A DNA stretch of 64,000 nt from PFJX01 sp964542455 (lineage in GTDB: Bacteria; Pseudomonadota; Gammaproteobacteria; Burkholderiales; Thiobacillaceae), in contig CAZIUC010000018.1 of NCBI GenBank assembly GCA_964542455.1, forward strand, positions 1 through 64,000, read 5' to 3'. The notes beneath the pieces are model-generated. The model was given only the letters and a program-made list of their open reading frames with translations. It was not told the origin of the DNA and ran no database searches. Positions 40,490 through 49,060 of the stretch are shown piece after piece. How positions within the stretch are numbered: position 1 is the first letter of the stretch; each line of letters begins with the position of its first letter. The position numbers were made by a program, and so were the translations under genes.

Positions 40490-42001
40490 ATGCGTGAGAT
40501 GAAGACCATCAAGCGCCAAACCGGCAACTTCTTGGGGATTTCACTATGTGCCGATATTCCTGGCGGGGCGGCTGGAAGTAGGCCCGCATCCACAGTGGAA
40601 CGCTGGCTGCTCAAGGAGATGCTCAGGGGGTTGGGCAATCCGTCGGTGGCCGTGGTGCCTTGGCATGGGGAGGCGGTCACCAACGTGGGCAGGGAACAGG
40701 CACGGATCAAGGTGCATCTGCGCGATTTCGGCGCCCTGTTCCGCTTGGTGCTTGATCCCGAGTTTCAGTTTGGCGAGCTATACAGCCGAGGCCGCATCGA
40801 GGTGGAAGGTGACCTGGTCGCACTGATCGAATCCATCTTTTCCGCACAGGGAACCAGGAAGGGCATCCGCAGCCGGCTATCGAGCATCGTCCATGCTCCG
40901 CGCTGCAATCCGCGGGGCAAGTCCGCTGCCAACATCCACCAACACTACGACGTCGGCAACGATTTCTATCGCCTCTGGCTCGACCCGCAATTGCTCTACA
41001 CCTGCGCCTACTTTCCCACCCCGTCGTTCGGGCTGGAACAGGCCCAGGTGGCGAAAATGGACCATATCTGCCGCAAGCTGCGTTTGCGGCCCGGCGAACG
41101 GGTGGTCGAGGCCGGTTGCGGCTGGGGTGCGCTGGCGCTGCATATGGCGCGCGAGTATGGGGTTCAGGTGCGTGCCTACAACCTCTCCCGAGAGCAGATC
41201 GCCCATGCCCGGCGGCGCGCCCACACGGAGGGTCTGGCTGGCCGCGTCGAATTCGTCGAGGCCGATTACCGGGAGATTGAGGGCGAGTACGACGTATTCG
41301 TTTCCGTCGGCATGCTCGAACACGTGGGTCGCCGCCACTACTCGGAGCTCGGGGCCGTGATCGATCGCTGCATCGGCAGGCAGGGGCGTGGCTTCATTCA
41401 TGCCATCGGCACCGACTCCGCATTGCCCTTGAGTCCCCGGATCGAGCACCGGATATTCCCTGGCGCTTACCCGTCCACCCTGCGCGAAATGATGGCGGTC
41501 TTCGAGACGGCCGGCTTGTCGGTTCTCGACGTGGAGAACCTGAGATTGCACTACGCCAGGACGCTGGAGCATTGGCTGGCGCGTTTCGAGGCGGCGACGG
41601 ATCGTGTCGACGAGATGTTCGGCCCCAGCTTCGCTCGTACCTGGCGACTCTATCGTCTTACCGATGCCGCCCTGCTGGTGGGCGATGCGGCTGGCCTGGC
41701 CTATCCGCGCAGCGGCGAGGGCATCCGGCCGGCGGTGGAATCGGGCTTGCTAGCGGCACAGTCGATCATCGAGGCGCGGGGCGATTACCGCAGGCAGCGG
41801 CTGGAGCCTTACCACGAGTGCCTGCGTGGGCGCTTCGGGCGTGGCATCTCTTTCGGCGCGGTCATCCCGGCCGGGGTTCGTGCTTTTCTTGCACGCGCCC
41901 TGTTCAGCCATCCCGGGCTGCTGCGCCGGGTGGTTCTCGATCGCGGCTTCCTGCACGCGAGTCAGCACGCCCAGGCGCCTGTTCTGATGGCGGGGGCCTA
42001 G
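40490..42001 (+). CDS. Cyclopropane-fatty-acid synthase fused to the C-terminal part of a flavoprotein
   Basis: 503 aa. Residues 1 to about 388 are a CFA-type methyltransferase that adds a methylene from S-adenosylmethionine to lipid double bonds. Motifs are HYDVGNDFYRLWLD, YTCAYFP, VVEAGCGWGALALHMA, SVGMLEHVG and RIFPGAYPSTLREM. At FARTWRLY the CFA sequence stops about 20 residues short. It runs directly into ALLVGDAAGLAYPRSGEGIR, PAVESGLLAA and RLEPYHECL, the C-terminal half of a geranylgeranyl-reductase-like FAD oxidoreductase. The flavoprotein N-terminus with GxGxxG is absent. A deletion joining two neighbouring genes is the simplest origin; the CFA part may still work. The start has aaggagg. 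Confidence 0.85.
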   Translation: MREMKTIKRQTGNFLGISLCADIPGGAAGSRPASTVERWLLKEMLRGLGNPSVAVVPWHGEAVTNVGREQARIKVHLRDFGALFRLVLDPEFQFGELYSRGRIEVEGDLVALIESIFSAQGTRKGIRSRLSSIVHAPRCNPRGKSAANIHQHYDVGNDFYRLWLDPQLLYTCAYFPTPSFGLEQAQVAKMDHICRKLRLRPGERVVEAGCGWGALALHMAREYGVQVRAYNLSREQIAHARRRAHTEGLAGRVEFVEADYREIEGEYDVFVSVGMLEHVGRRHYSELGAVIDRCIGRQGRGFIHAIGTDSALPLSPRIEHRIFPGAYPSTLREMMAVFETAGLSVLDVENLRLHYARTLEHWLARFEAATDRVDEMFGPSFARTWRLYRLTDAALLVGDAAGLAYPRSGEGIRPAVESGLLAAQSIIEARGDYRRQRLEPYHECLRGRFGRGISFGAVIPAGVRAFLARALFSHPGLLRRVVLDRGFLHASQHAQAPVLMAGA

Positions 42002-42075
42002 TGCCGCACCACGGATGCAACGGTTATGTATCAGGCTACCTATCCTATGCTTGGGATGACTAACGGAGGTGGATC

Positions 42076-42522
42076 ATGTTCAAGAATATTCTGGTGCCCG
42101 TCGATGGCAGTGATTTGTCCAATGCGGCTGTGTCTCGCGCCTGTTCATTTGCCAGTGAAACCGGTGCGCGGTTGACATTTTATTACGCGAAGCCCGCCTA
42201 TTTTCCGACCGCCATTGCCGGCGAGGCGCTGTTCGACGATGTGGCGGCCTACGACGCTTTTCGCGCCGCGACGGAGAAACAGGCCGAAGCGATATTGGAC
42301 AGGGCGGCACAGGCGGCTGCCGCTGCGGGTGTCGCGGCGGAAACACTGAGCGATGATTGCGATTCCCCACATGAAGGGATCATCGCGGCGGCCGAGAGCA
42401 AGGCTTGCGATCTCATCTTCATGGCGTCGCACGGCCGTCGTGGCGCGAGTGCGTTACTGCTCGGGTCGGAAACCCAGAAAGTGTTGACGCATTGCAAGAT
42501 TCCGGTGCTGGTTTATCGCTGA
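42076..42522 (+). CDS. Universal stress protein (UspA family)
   Basis: 148 aa. It begins MFKNILVPVDGSDLSNAA and ends with the ATP-binding motif ASHGRRGASALLLGSET, so it is probably an ATP-binding Usp. It precedes hsp20 by 41 bp and follows the CFA fusion gene; an ggaggtgg ribosome site is present. Confidence 0.93.
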   Translation: MFKNILVPVDGSDLSNAAVSRACSFASETGARLTFYYAKPAYFPTAIAGEALFDDVAAYDAFRAATEKQAEAILDRAAQAAAAAGVAAETLSDDCDSPHEGIIAAAESKACDLIFMASHGRRGASALLLGSETQKVLTHCKIPVLVYR

Positions 42523-42563
42523 CCGGTTTCAGGCCATCTTTCAACCTCGAAGAGGAGTTCATC

Positions 42564-43067
42564 ATGCTGGATTCGTTGAAGCAGGCAGGCAAGCACATAG
42601 GCCGAGAGATCAACCGCGCGTGGGAAAATCTTTCCGACGGTTGGCACGAATTGCTCAGCCGGGGCGGTGACTCACTCACGCATTTTGCCCATGGCAATGA
42701 CGTGGAGGAGAAGGCTGCGAGTACCCTCGCGACCTTCCCAAGCTGGAGTTTGTTGGCCGGCGAAGTGGAAGAAACCGGGAAGGATGTCGTGGTGCGGGTG
42801 GAGGTGCCCGGCATGGATAAGGAAGATTGCCGCATTACCATCGAGGGCAACATGCTCTATCTCTCCGGGGAAAAGCGCTTAGAGCGGGAAACTCATGACA
42901 GCACCTACCACGTCATGGAACGCGCCTATGGCGCATTCCAGCGCGCCATTCCCCTGCCGCGCAATGTGGACATCGACCAGGCGAAGGCCAGCTACAAGAA
43001 TGGGGTGCTTACCGTTCGCCTTTCCAAGGCGGGTAGCAATACGGCGAAATCCATCCCGGTTTCCTGA
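42564..43067 (+). CDS. Small heat-shock protein Hsp20
   Basis: 167 aa with an alpha-crystallin domain (about 70-160): DVVVRVEVPGMDKEDCRITI, LYLSGEKRLERE, AFQRAIPLPRNVD, YKNGVLTVRLSK. The N-terminal region is long and amphipathic. It lacks a C-terminal IxI anchor; the end reads SIPVS. It holds unfolded proteins for DnaK/DnaJ. The ATG at 42564 follows gaggag. A decayed Hsp70 fragment follows directly. Confidence 0.93.
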   Translation: MLDSLKQAGKHIGREINRAWENLSDGWHELLSRGGDSLTHFAHGNDVEEKAASTLATFPSWSLLAGEVEETGKDVVVRVEVPGMDKEDCRITIEGNMLYLSGEKRLERETHDSTYHVMERAYGAFQRAIPLPRNVDIDQAKASYKNGVLTVRLSKAGSNTAKSIPVS

Positions 43068-43080
43068 GACAAGTCGTGGG

Positions 43081-43286
43081 GCGCGCCGCGCCCAGGACGC
43101 CTGCCGCATCGTCCCTGGGTGGCGCGCCTTGTCAACGAGCCGACCGCCGCTTCCCTGGCCTTCGGCCTGAAGCGACTGGGGCGCGAGTTGCGCATCGTCG
43201 CCATCGACCTGGGTGGCGGCAGCGGCATGAACCAGCGCATCTTCGAGCGCTTGGCGGAATGTTCCCAGAACGAGGTTGCGGGGTAG
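43081..43286 (+). pseudogene. Remnant of a DnaK/Hsp70-like gene
   Basis: Frame 1 around 43081-43117 reads ARRAQDACRIVPG. After a shift, 43119-43286 reads VARLVNEPTAASLAFGLKR, then ELRIVAIDLGGGSG. These match the Hsp70 nucleotide-binding region (NEPTAAALAYG, DLGGGT), with a frameshift between the parts and the rest of the gene missing. It sits between hsp20 and a Lon-like gene, so an intact chaperone gene probably existed here once. Confidence 0.8.
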
Positions 43287-43364
43287 ACGAGCGCCGCGAC
43301 AGGAAAGCCGCCGCGCGTCTGATGAGTGTTTGCATGCACTCGGCGGCAATGGGCGGCCCTACGA

Positions 43365-43535
43365 CTAGTCGCCACTCCCGCGCTGCATCACCCTTCCGGC
43401 GACTTCCAGTGCCGTGCCTAGGCCCAGCAACAGCACGCCGATCCAAACATCCTCTGGCGCCAGGAAAATCAACTATCCGCCCAACGCCATCAGAACCAGG
43501 GACAGGATGCGTCGAGTACGGGGATTCCGGATCAT
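43365..43535 (-). pseudogene. Small membrane-protein gene interrupted by an amber codon
   Basis: The minus strand has an aggagg ribosome site and an ATG at 43535. It encodes a basic start (MIRNPRTRR) and a hydrophobic run (ILSLVLMALGG). An in-frame TAG follows at 43475-43473, then LIFLAPEDVWIGVLLLGLG and a second natural stop at 43367. Without the TAG it would be a two-helix 56-aa protein. Either a nonsense mutation or a sequencing error. Confidence 0.55.
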
Positions 43536-43753
43536 GGTGGCCTCCTCGCATGGCTGTTACTTCATCATAGTGTCATGCGCAGCATCGGGATCCTGATCTG
43601 TGCACATGGCGCATCCTGCGGAATGGCCTTCGCGTCTCGGCAAGGAACAGGCGAAGGGAATAGGGGTTTGGAGAGCAGCCTCTATCATGGAAAAAAGCGC
43701 CTCTGATTCATGTGGCGCTTGCCGCGAATAAGACCACGAATAAAGGAAGCTCG

Positions 43754-46192
43754 ATGTCCACCGTCAAGGCACTGAATGCGCAGTCCCTTTACCACCGTTG
43801 TGATCCTTCGTTGTTCCCCTTCCAGACCACGGCCGAACTGGCCGCCACGACCGAAATAATCGGCCAGGCGCGCGCGGTCGATGCCGTCGAGTTCGCCATC
43901 GATATCCAGCGGCCGGGCTACAACCTGTTCGTCCTGGGCGAGCCGGGCAGCGGTCGTCATTCGGTGGTGCGCCGCCTGCTGGAAGCTAGGGCGGCACAAG
44001 GTAAAACCCCGAGCGACTGGTGTTACGTCAACAACTTCGCCGAGGCGAACAAGCCGCGCCTGCTGCAAGTGCCGGCCGGGCGTGGCGGCCAGTTGAAGCG
44101 CGATATGCAGCAGTTCGTCGCGGAACTGGCCAAGGCCATCGCGGCGGCCTTCGACAGCGATGAATACCGCAAGCGCATCGAGGCCATCCATGACGCGTTC
44201 AAGGAGAAAGAGGAGAGCGCGTTGCGCGAACTCGGTGATACCTCGGCACAAGAAGGGGTGGCGTTGCTGCGCACCCCGAATGGTTTCGCCTTCGCCCCCA
44301 TCAAGGACGACGCAACGATGGCGCCAGCTGAGTTCGAGAAACTGCCGGATGAGGAAAAGAAGCACATCCGCAAGGTGATCGAGTCTTTTAGCGAGCGACT
44401 GTCGCGGTTGATGTCGCAATTGCCGCGCTGGCGGCGCGAGCTTCAGCTCCAGATCAAGGATGCCAGTCGCGAGATCCTGGCCCTGGCGGTGGGGCATCTG
44501 ATTGATGAATTGAAGGAGCATTACCGAGACCTGGAAACGGTGCAGGCTTTTCTCGACGAGGTCATGCGCGACATCGTCGAGGTGGGTGAGCAACTACGCG
44601 AAAGCCCCAAGTCCGATAGCGATCCATCCAATATCCAGCTCACCGGCAACCTCACCCTGGCCCGCTACCAGGTCAACCTGTTGGTGGACAACGCGGAAAC
44701 CCGCGCCGCCCCTGTGGTGTACGAGGACAATCCGATCTACCCGAACCTGGTCGGGCGAGTCGACCACATCGCGCAAATGGGCACCCTGGTCACCAATTTC
44801 ACCCTCATCAAGCCCGGCGCTCTGCATCGCGCCAACGGCGGCTACCTGGTGCTGGATGCGCTCAAGTTGCTGACGCAGCCCTATGCGTGGGAAGGCCTGA
44901 AGCGAGCGCTGCGCTCCAACCAGGTGCGGATCGAATCGCTGGGCCAGGTCTACGGCCTGATCAGCACGATGTCGCTGGAGCCCGAGCCCATCCCGCTGAC
45001 GGTGAAGGTGGTGCTGATCGGCGAACGGAGGGTCTATTACCTGTTGAAGATGCTGGACCCGGATTTCGCGGAGCTGTTCAAGATCGCGGCAGATTTCGAG
45101 AACGAACTGGCGCGTGACGGGGAGGGTACGCAGCGCTACGCCGAGTTCGTCGCCACTCTGGCGCGTGGTGCCGACCTGCGCGCCTTCGATCGTGGCGCGG
45201 TGGCTCGAGTGGTGGAGCATGGCGCGCGCCTCGCGGGTGACGCCGAGCGGCTGACGGTCAGCCGACGACAGGTGGCCGACCTGTTGCAGGAGGCCGATTA
45301 CTGGGCGGCCAAAGCCGGACGCGATACGGTGCAGCGCGAAGACATCGAAACCGCGCTGGCGGCGCAGATACGCCGCGTCGACCGCATCCGGAGCAAATAT
45401 CAGGAACAGATCCTGCGCGACAACCTGCTCATCTCAGTCGCCGACGGCCGGATCGGCCAGGTCAATGGTTTGGCGGTGATCGCCCTGGACGATTTCATGT
45501 TTGCCCATCCGGTGCGCATCACCGCCACGGCGCGCATCGGCGAGGGCGACGTGATCGACATCGAACGCGAGGCCGAACTGGGCGGGGCCATCCACTCCAA
45601 GGGTGTGATGATCCTTAGCGCCTTCCTCGGCGCCCGCTATTCCCGCAACGTTCCGCTGTCGCTCTCCGCCAGCTTGGTGTTTGAACAATCCTACGGCCCG
45701 GTGGAAGGTGACAGCGCCTCGCTGGCGGAGTTGTGCGCACTGCTTTCCGATCTGGCCGACACCCCGATCAAGCAGGCCCTGGCGGTGACCGGCTCAGTGA
45801 ACCAGTTCGGCGACGTCCAGGCCATCGGCGCGGTCAACGAAAAGGTCGAAGGCTTCTTCGACATCTGCCAGGCGCGTGGCCTGACCGGCGAACAAGGCGT
45901 GCTCATCCCCGCCGCCAACGTCAAGCACCTCATGCTGCGAGAAGACGTGGTGAGCGCCTGCGCCGAGGACAAGTTCAGCATCTATGCGGTGCATAGCGTG
46001 GACGATGCCATCGAACTACTCACCGGCATCCCGGCCGGCGAGGCGAACGAGGAAGGCCTGGTGCCCGAGGGCACGATCAATTTCCTGGTGGCGGCCCAGT
46101 TGGCCGAACTCTCCGCCCTGCGCCAGGCTTATGCCTCGGCGGGCCGGCAAACAAGCAACGATGGCCATGAAAACGACCAAAAGAAGGAGTGA
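43754..46192 (+). CDS. Lon-like (S16) ATP-dependent protease, AAA-type
   Basis: 812 aa from the ATG at 43754, which has an aaggaag site. It belongs to the Lon-related family that differs from classical Lon. The Walker A-like loop reads LGEPGSGRHS, with arginine in place of lysine. A long helical insert (about 130-300) follows, then GGYLVLDALKLL. The C-terminal S16 domain has the catalytic serine in GPVEGDSASLAEL and lysine in IGAVNEKVEGFFD. It probably degrades damaged proteins. Classical lon is at 32541-34949, so the genome has two Lon-type proteases close together. Confidence 0.93.
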   Translation: MSTVKALNAQSLYHRCDPSLFPFQTTAELAATTEIIGQARAVDAVEFAIDIQRPGYNLFVLGEPGSGRHSVVRRLLEARAAQGKTPSDWCYVNNFAEANKPRLLQVPAGRGGQLKRDMQQFVAELAKAIAAAFDSDEYRKRIEAIHDAFKEKEESALRELGDTSAQEGVALLRTPNGFAFAPIKDDATMAPAEFEKLPDEEKKHIRKVIESFSERLSRLMSQLPRWRRELQLQIKDASREILALAVGHLIDELKEHYRDLETVQAFLDEVMRDIVEVGEQLRESPKSDSDPSNIQLTGNLTLARYQVNLLVDNAETRAAPVVYEDNPIYPNLVGRVDHIAQMGTLVTNFTLIKPGALHRANGGYLVLDALKLLTQPYAWEGLKRALRSNQVRIESLGQVYGLISTMSLEPEPIPLTVKVVLIGERRVYYLLKMLDPDFAELFKIAADFENELARDGEGTQRYAEFVATLARGADLRAFDRGAVARVVEHGARLAGDAERLTVSRRQVADLLQEADYWAAKAGRDTVQREDIETALAAQIRRVDRIRSKYQEQILRDNLLISVADGRIGQVNGLAVIALDDFMFAHPVRITATARIGEGDVIDIEREAELGGAIHSKGVMILSAFLGARYSRNVPLSLSASLVFEQSYGPVEGDSASLAELCALLSDLADTPIKQALAVTGSVNQFGDVQAIGAVNEKVEGFFDICQARGLTGEQGVLIPAANVKHLMLREDVVSACAEDKFSIYAVHSVDDAIELLTGIPAGEANEEGLVPEGTINFLVAAQLAELSALRQAYASAGRQTSNDGHENDQKKE

Positions 46193-46280
46193 AACCACAT
46201 GCTCGGCCGGATTAGAGGGCGCCAGACTGGACGGCTGTTTGCGCAAAGGGGGAGGTCGGACATGTCACGTGCTTGCCCGC

Positions 46281-46679
46281 TCATGGCGTTTTCCCGGTGG
46301 CCATGAAATCCAGAACGTCCTGTATGGTCTGGCGTGGAATCCGGACGCCATGATCGTCACGCAGGCGCTGCTGTGCTTCGCTCACCGAAACGGGGAGTGG
46401 CCGCAAAGCCCGGACGAAGGAGGTGACATCTTCAATGTAGGCCCAGGGATACACGATCCAGCGCCATTTCCTGATGCGCTTGGCGACAAAATCAGCGGGA
46501 CAGCGGGTGACGACCTTTTCATGGAGAACCGCCGTCTTCACCCCGCGCGGCGCGAAGCCATCAAGGTAGCGCAGCACGGCGGCCAGAGTGTCTCCACTGT
46601 CGTTGACGTCATCGACGATGAGCACATCCAGGCCGCGCACGTCGGTATTGAGCGGGTATGCGGTGAAGAATGCGATAGA
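46281..46679 (-). pseudogene. 5'-truncated phosphoribosyltransferase
   Basis: The PRPP-binding loop DVLIVDDVNDSGDT and C-terminal segments RKWRWIVYPWAYIED and DDHGVRIPRQTIQDVLDF match a predicted phosphoribosyltransferase family (COG2236). The first 80-90 residues, including the usual N-terminal ARGG-type segment, are missing. Upstream of YPLNTDVRG the sequence becomes the promoter region of the divergent aldolase gene. A GTG at 46640 could start a 119-aa product, but it would lack half the fold. Confidence 0.72.
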
Positions 46680-46705
46680 GATGCAAGAACTGATTCACGC
46701 AGCCT

Positions 46706-46714
46706 TGCTATAAA
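46706..46714 (+). promoter_or_regulatory. Candidate extended -10 promoter of the aldolase gene
   Basis: TTGCTATAAA carries TGnTATAAA, a near-perfect extended -10, 67 bp before the aldolase start. No convincing -35 is present. Confidence 0.45.
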
Positions 46715-46780
46715 GGTAACTGTTTGCTTATTTCTTACTCACAATCAGGTGCCAGCCGCACCGGCCTTTCAGGAGGCGAC

Positions 46781-47830
46781 ATGACCGACATTCAGGCGCT
46801 ACTCGGTAGCGAAGCCCGATATCTTCTCGACCACACCTGCAACACTTTCCCGAAAACGGCCCTGCATTTGCCAGGGCCGGATTTCATCGACCGGGTGGTG
46901 GCGGGCAGCGACCGCACTCCCGGCACCCTGCGTAACTTTCAGCAGGTATTCAACAATGGGCGCCTGGCGGGAACGGGTTACTTGTCCATCCTGCCGGTGG
47001 ATCAGGGGGTGGAGCACTCGGGCGGCGCCTCCTTCGCGCCCAACCCAGAATATTTCGATCCGGCAAACATCGTCAGGCTGGCCATTGCGGGCGGTTGTAA
47101 CGCGGTGGCGTCCACCCTCGGCGTGCTCGGGTCGGTATCGCGCAAGTTCGCCCACAAGACCCCGTTCCTGGTGAAGTTGAACCACAACGAGATGCTGACC
47201 TACCCGACCCTGCACGATCAGACCCTGTTCACCGGCGTGCGCAAGGCATTCGACCTGGGCGCGGTGGCGGTGGGCGCGACGGTTTACTACGGCTCGGCGG
47301 AATCGCGGCGGCAGATACTGGAAGTCTCCGAGGCCTTCGCCGAAGCCCACCGGCTGGGCATGGTTACTTTCCTGTGGGCGTATCTGCGCAATTCCGCCTT
47401 CAAGAAGGACGGCGTCGACTATCACGAGGCGGCCGACCTGACCGGCCAGGCCAATCATCTCGCAGCCACCATCGAAGCGGACATCGTCAAGCAGAAACAG
47501 GCCACCAACAACGGCGGCTATACCGCCATCGGCTTCGGCAAAACTCATCCCAGGGTCTATTCGGAGTTGACTTCGCCACACCCCATCGACCTGGTGCGCT
47601 ATCAGGTGGCCAATTGCTTCATGGGGCGGGCCGGCATGATCAATTCCGGCGGCGCATCGGGCGACAACGATCTGGCCCAGGCGGTACGCACGGCGGTGAT
47701 CAACAAGCGGGCCGGCGGCATGGGCCTGATCTCCGGGCGCAAGGCTTTCCAGCGGCCGATGGCGGAAGGCGTGCAACTGCTCAACGCGATTCAGGATGTG
47801 TATCTGTCGGGAGAGGTCACCGTGGCTTAG
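46781..47830 (+). CDS. Class I fructose-bisphosphate aldolase (FbaB/DhnA type)
   Basis: 349 aa from the ATG at 46781 with caggagg. It has segments typical of the bacterial/archaeal class I aldolase family: YLSILPVDQGVEHSGGASFA, FLVKLNHNEML, ATVYYGSAESRRQ, FGKTHPRVYSE and INSGGASGDNDLAQAV. It forms a Schiff base and cleaves fructose 1,6-bisphosphate in glycolysis or condenses trioses in gluconeogenesis or CO2 fixation. It stands alone. Confidence 0.93.
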   Translation: MTDIQALLGSEARYLLDHTCNTFPKTALHLPGPDFIDRVVAGSDRTPGTLRNFQQVFNNGRLAGTGYLSILPVDQGVEHSGGASFAPNPEYFDPANIVRLAIAGGCNAVASTLGVLGSVSRKFAHKTPFLVKLNHNEMLTYPTLHDQTLFTGVRKAFDLGAVAVGATVYYGSAESRRQILEVSEAFAEAHRLGMVTFLWAYLRNSAFKKDGVDYHEAADLTGQANHLAATIEADIVKQKQATNNGGYTAIGFGKTHPRVYSELTSPHPIDLVRYQVANCFMGRAGMINSGGASGDNDLAQAVRTAVINKRAGGMGLISGRKAFQRPMAEGVQLLNAIQDVYLSGEVTVA

Positions 47831-47892
47831 CGGAACCGACCAGGTTGGACAGTGGTATGCGGTGGGATCAATAGCGATGAGGAGACAAGAGA

Positions 47893-48201
47893 ATGGATCA
47901 GCAGACAAGCCAGGACCGGCGCATCAGCAAGCGCATCCGCACGAACCTGGGCATGCGGCTCTATGCGTATGGCAAATTGGTCGCCAGTGGGATCACCGTG
48001 GATATGAGCGAGCATGGTTTGATGCTGCGCATCCAGCAGGATTATTCCGATGACGAACTCGCTCCAGGCAAGAATCTGGATGTCATGCTGAAATACCTGG
48101 GGCAGACACCTGCCGAGCAGTGGTTGCCGATCAGGGTCGTGCGCAAATGGGAAGAGGGCATCGCCGCGCGCTTTATCGGGGTGGAGGCCCATGCCGTCTG
48201 A
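47893..48201 (+). CDS. PilZ-domain cyclic-di-GMP receptor
   Basis: A 102-aa single-domain protein. The cyclic-di-GMP binding elements are both visible: RRISKRIR (RxxxR) near the N-terminus and DMSEHG (D/NxSxxG) about 30 residues later. Such stand-alone PilZ proteins act as adaptors in motility, pili or polysaccharide control; the partner cannot be deduced. A ggagacaagag ribosome site precedes the ATG. Confidence 0.88.
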   Translation: MDQQTSQDRRISKRIRTNLGMRLYAYGKLVASGITVDMSEHGLMLRIQQDYSDDELAPGKNLDVMLKYLGQTPAEQWLPIRVVRKWEEGIAARFIGVEAHAV

Positions 48202-48284
48202 AGTCGGCTTCGAGCGAGGCCGAGGTAAATGCCGTACCGCCAGATTGAACGGTACATTACTTGCCCCGGACCCCATCCAGCACG

Positions 48285-48971
48285 ATGTCTTATCTCCTCC
48301 ACCCCAGTGGCAGCCTGCCATACCACCTACGCGCCTGGCGCTGGCGGCACACACTGTGGGCGCCGTTTCATGCCCAGGTTCGGCGCTGGCTGACCGATTG
48401 GCGGCCGGACACGCGGCATCTGGTTTTGATCGGCCCCAGTGGTGGCTATGCACTGACCGCGCAATTTCTCGAACGCTTCGAGCGTATCAGCGTGCTGGAG
48501 CCCGACCCGCTGGCGCGCTGGCTGTTGCGGCGACGCTTTCCGGGTGTCACGTTCGATTGGCGGAAGTGTGACTATCTGGCACGGTCGGGTGGCTTCGCGC
48601 GGCTGGCGGCGACGTTTCCCGATGCCGCCTTGCTGTTCTGTAACCTGCTAGGCCAGGAACTTCAGGGCCAGCCTGCCAACTTCGACCGCGCCACCTGGCT
48701 GGCCGAACTGGAACCCGCGCTTGCGGGCCGTCTCTGGGCGAGTTGGCACGATCTGGTTTCCAGCACGCGCGCGCCGGACGGTCATGCCCCCGTGTGCCTT
48801 GATCATGCGATTCCTTTGGACGAACTGCTGGCGCTGATCTGGCGGGGCGGTGATCTGGAAATCACAGACCACGAAACCGCCGGCCTCTGTTCTTCGGCGC
48901 CGCGCCACTATGGCATCTGGCATCTGGCGCCGCGGCGCTACCACCTGATCGAATGGCTCTGTAGCGCGTAA
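48285..48971 (+). CDS. Uncharacterised protein, Rossmann/methyltransferase-like
   Basis: 228 aa from the ATG at 48285. HLVLIGPSGGYALTAQFLER followed by ISVLEPDPLARWLL resembles motif I and the acidic end of strand 2 of class I methyltransferase folds. FPDAALLFCNLLGQEL could be motif IV. Substrate-binding motifs of known families are not seen. It has no signal peptide and lies between a PilZ gene and dnaJ. Confidence 0.65.
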   Translation: MSYLLHPSGSLPYHLRAWRWRHTLWAPFHAQVRRWLTDWRPDTRHLVLIGPSGGYALTAQFLERFERISVLEPDPLARWLLRRRFPGVTFDWRKCDYLARSGGFARLAATFPDAALLFCNLLGQELQGQPANFDRATWLAELEPALAGRLWASWHDLVSSTRAPDGHAPVCLDHAIPLDELLALIWRGGDLEITDHETAGLCSSAPRHYGIWHLAPRRYHLIEWLCSA

Positions 48972-49060
48972 CGTTCCTGCTCTTGATATGGGTGTGGATG
49001 TCCCAACATGGTGGGGGCACCGCAGGTTCAATTCACATCACTCCGCTCAACGAATAACTC

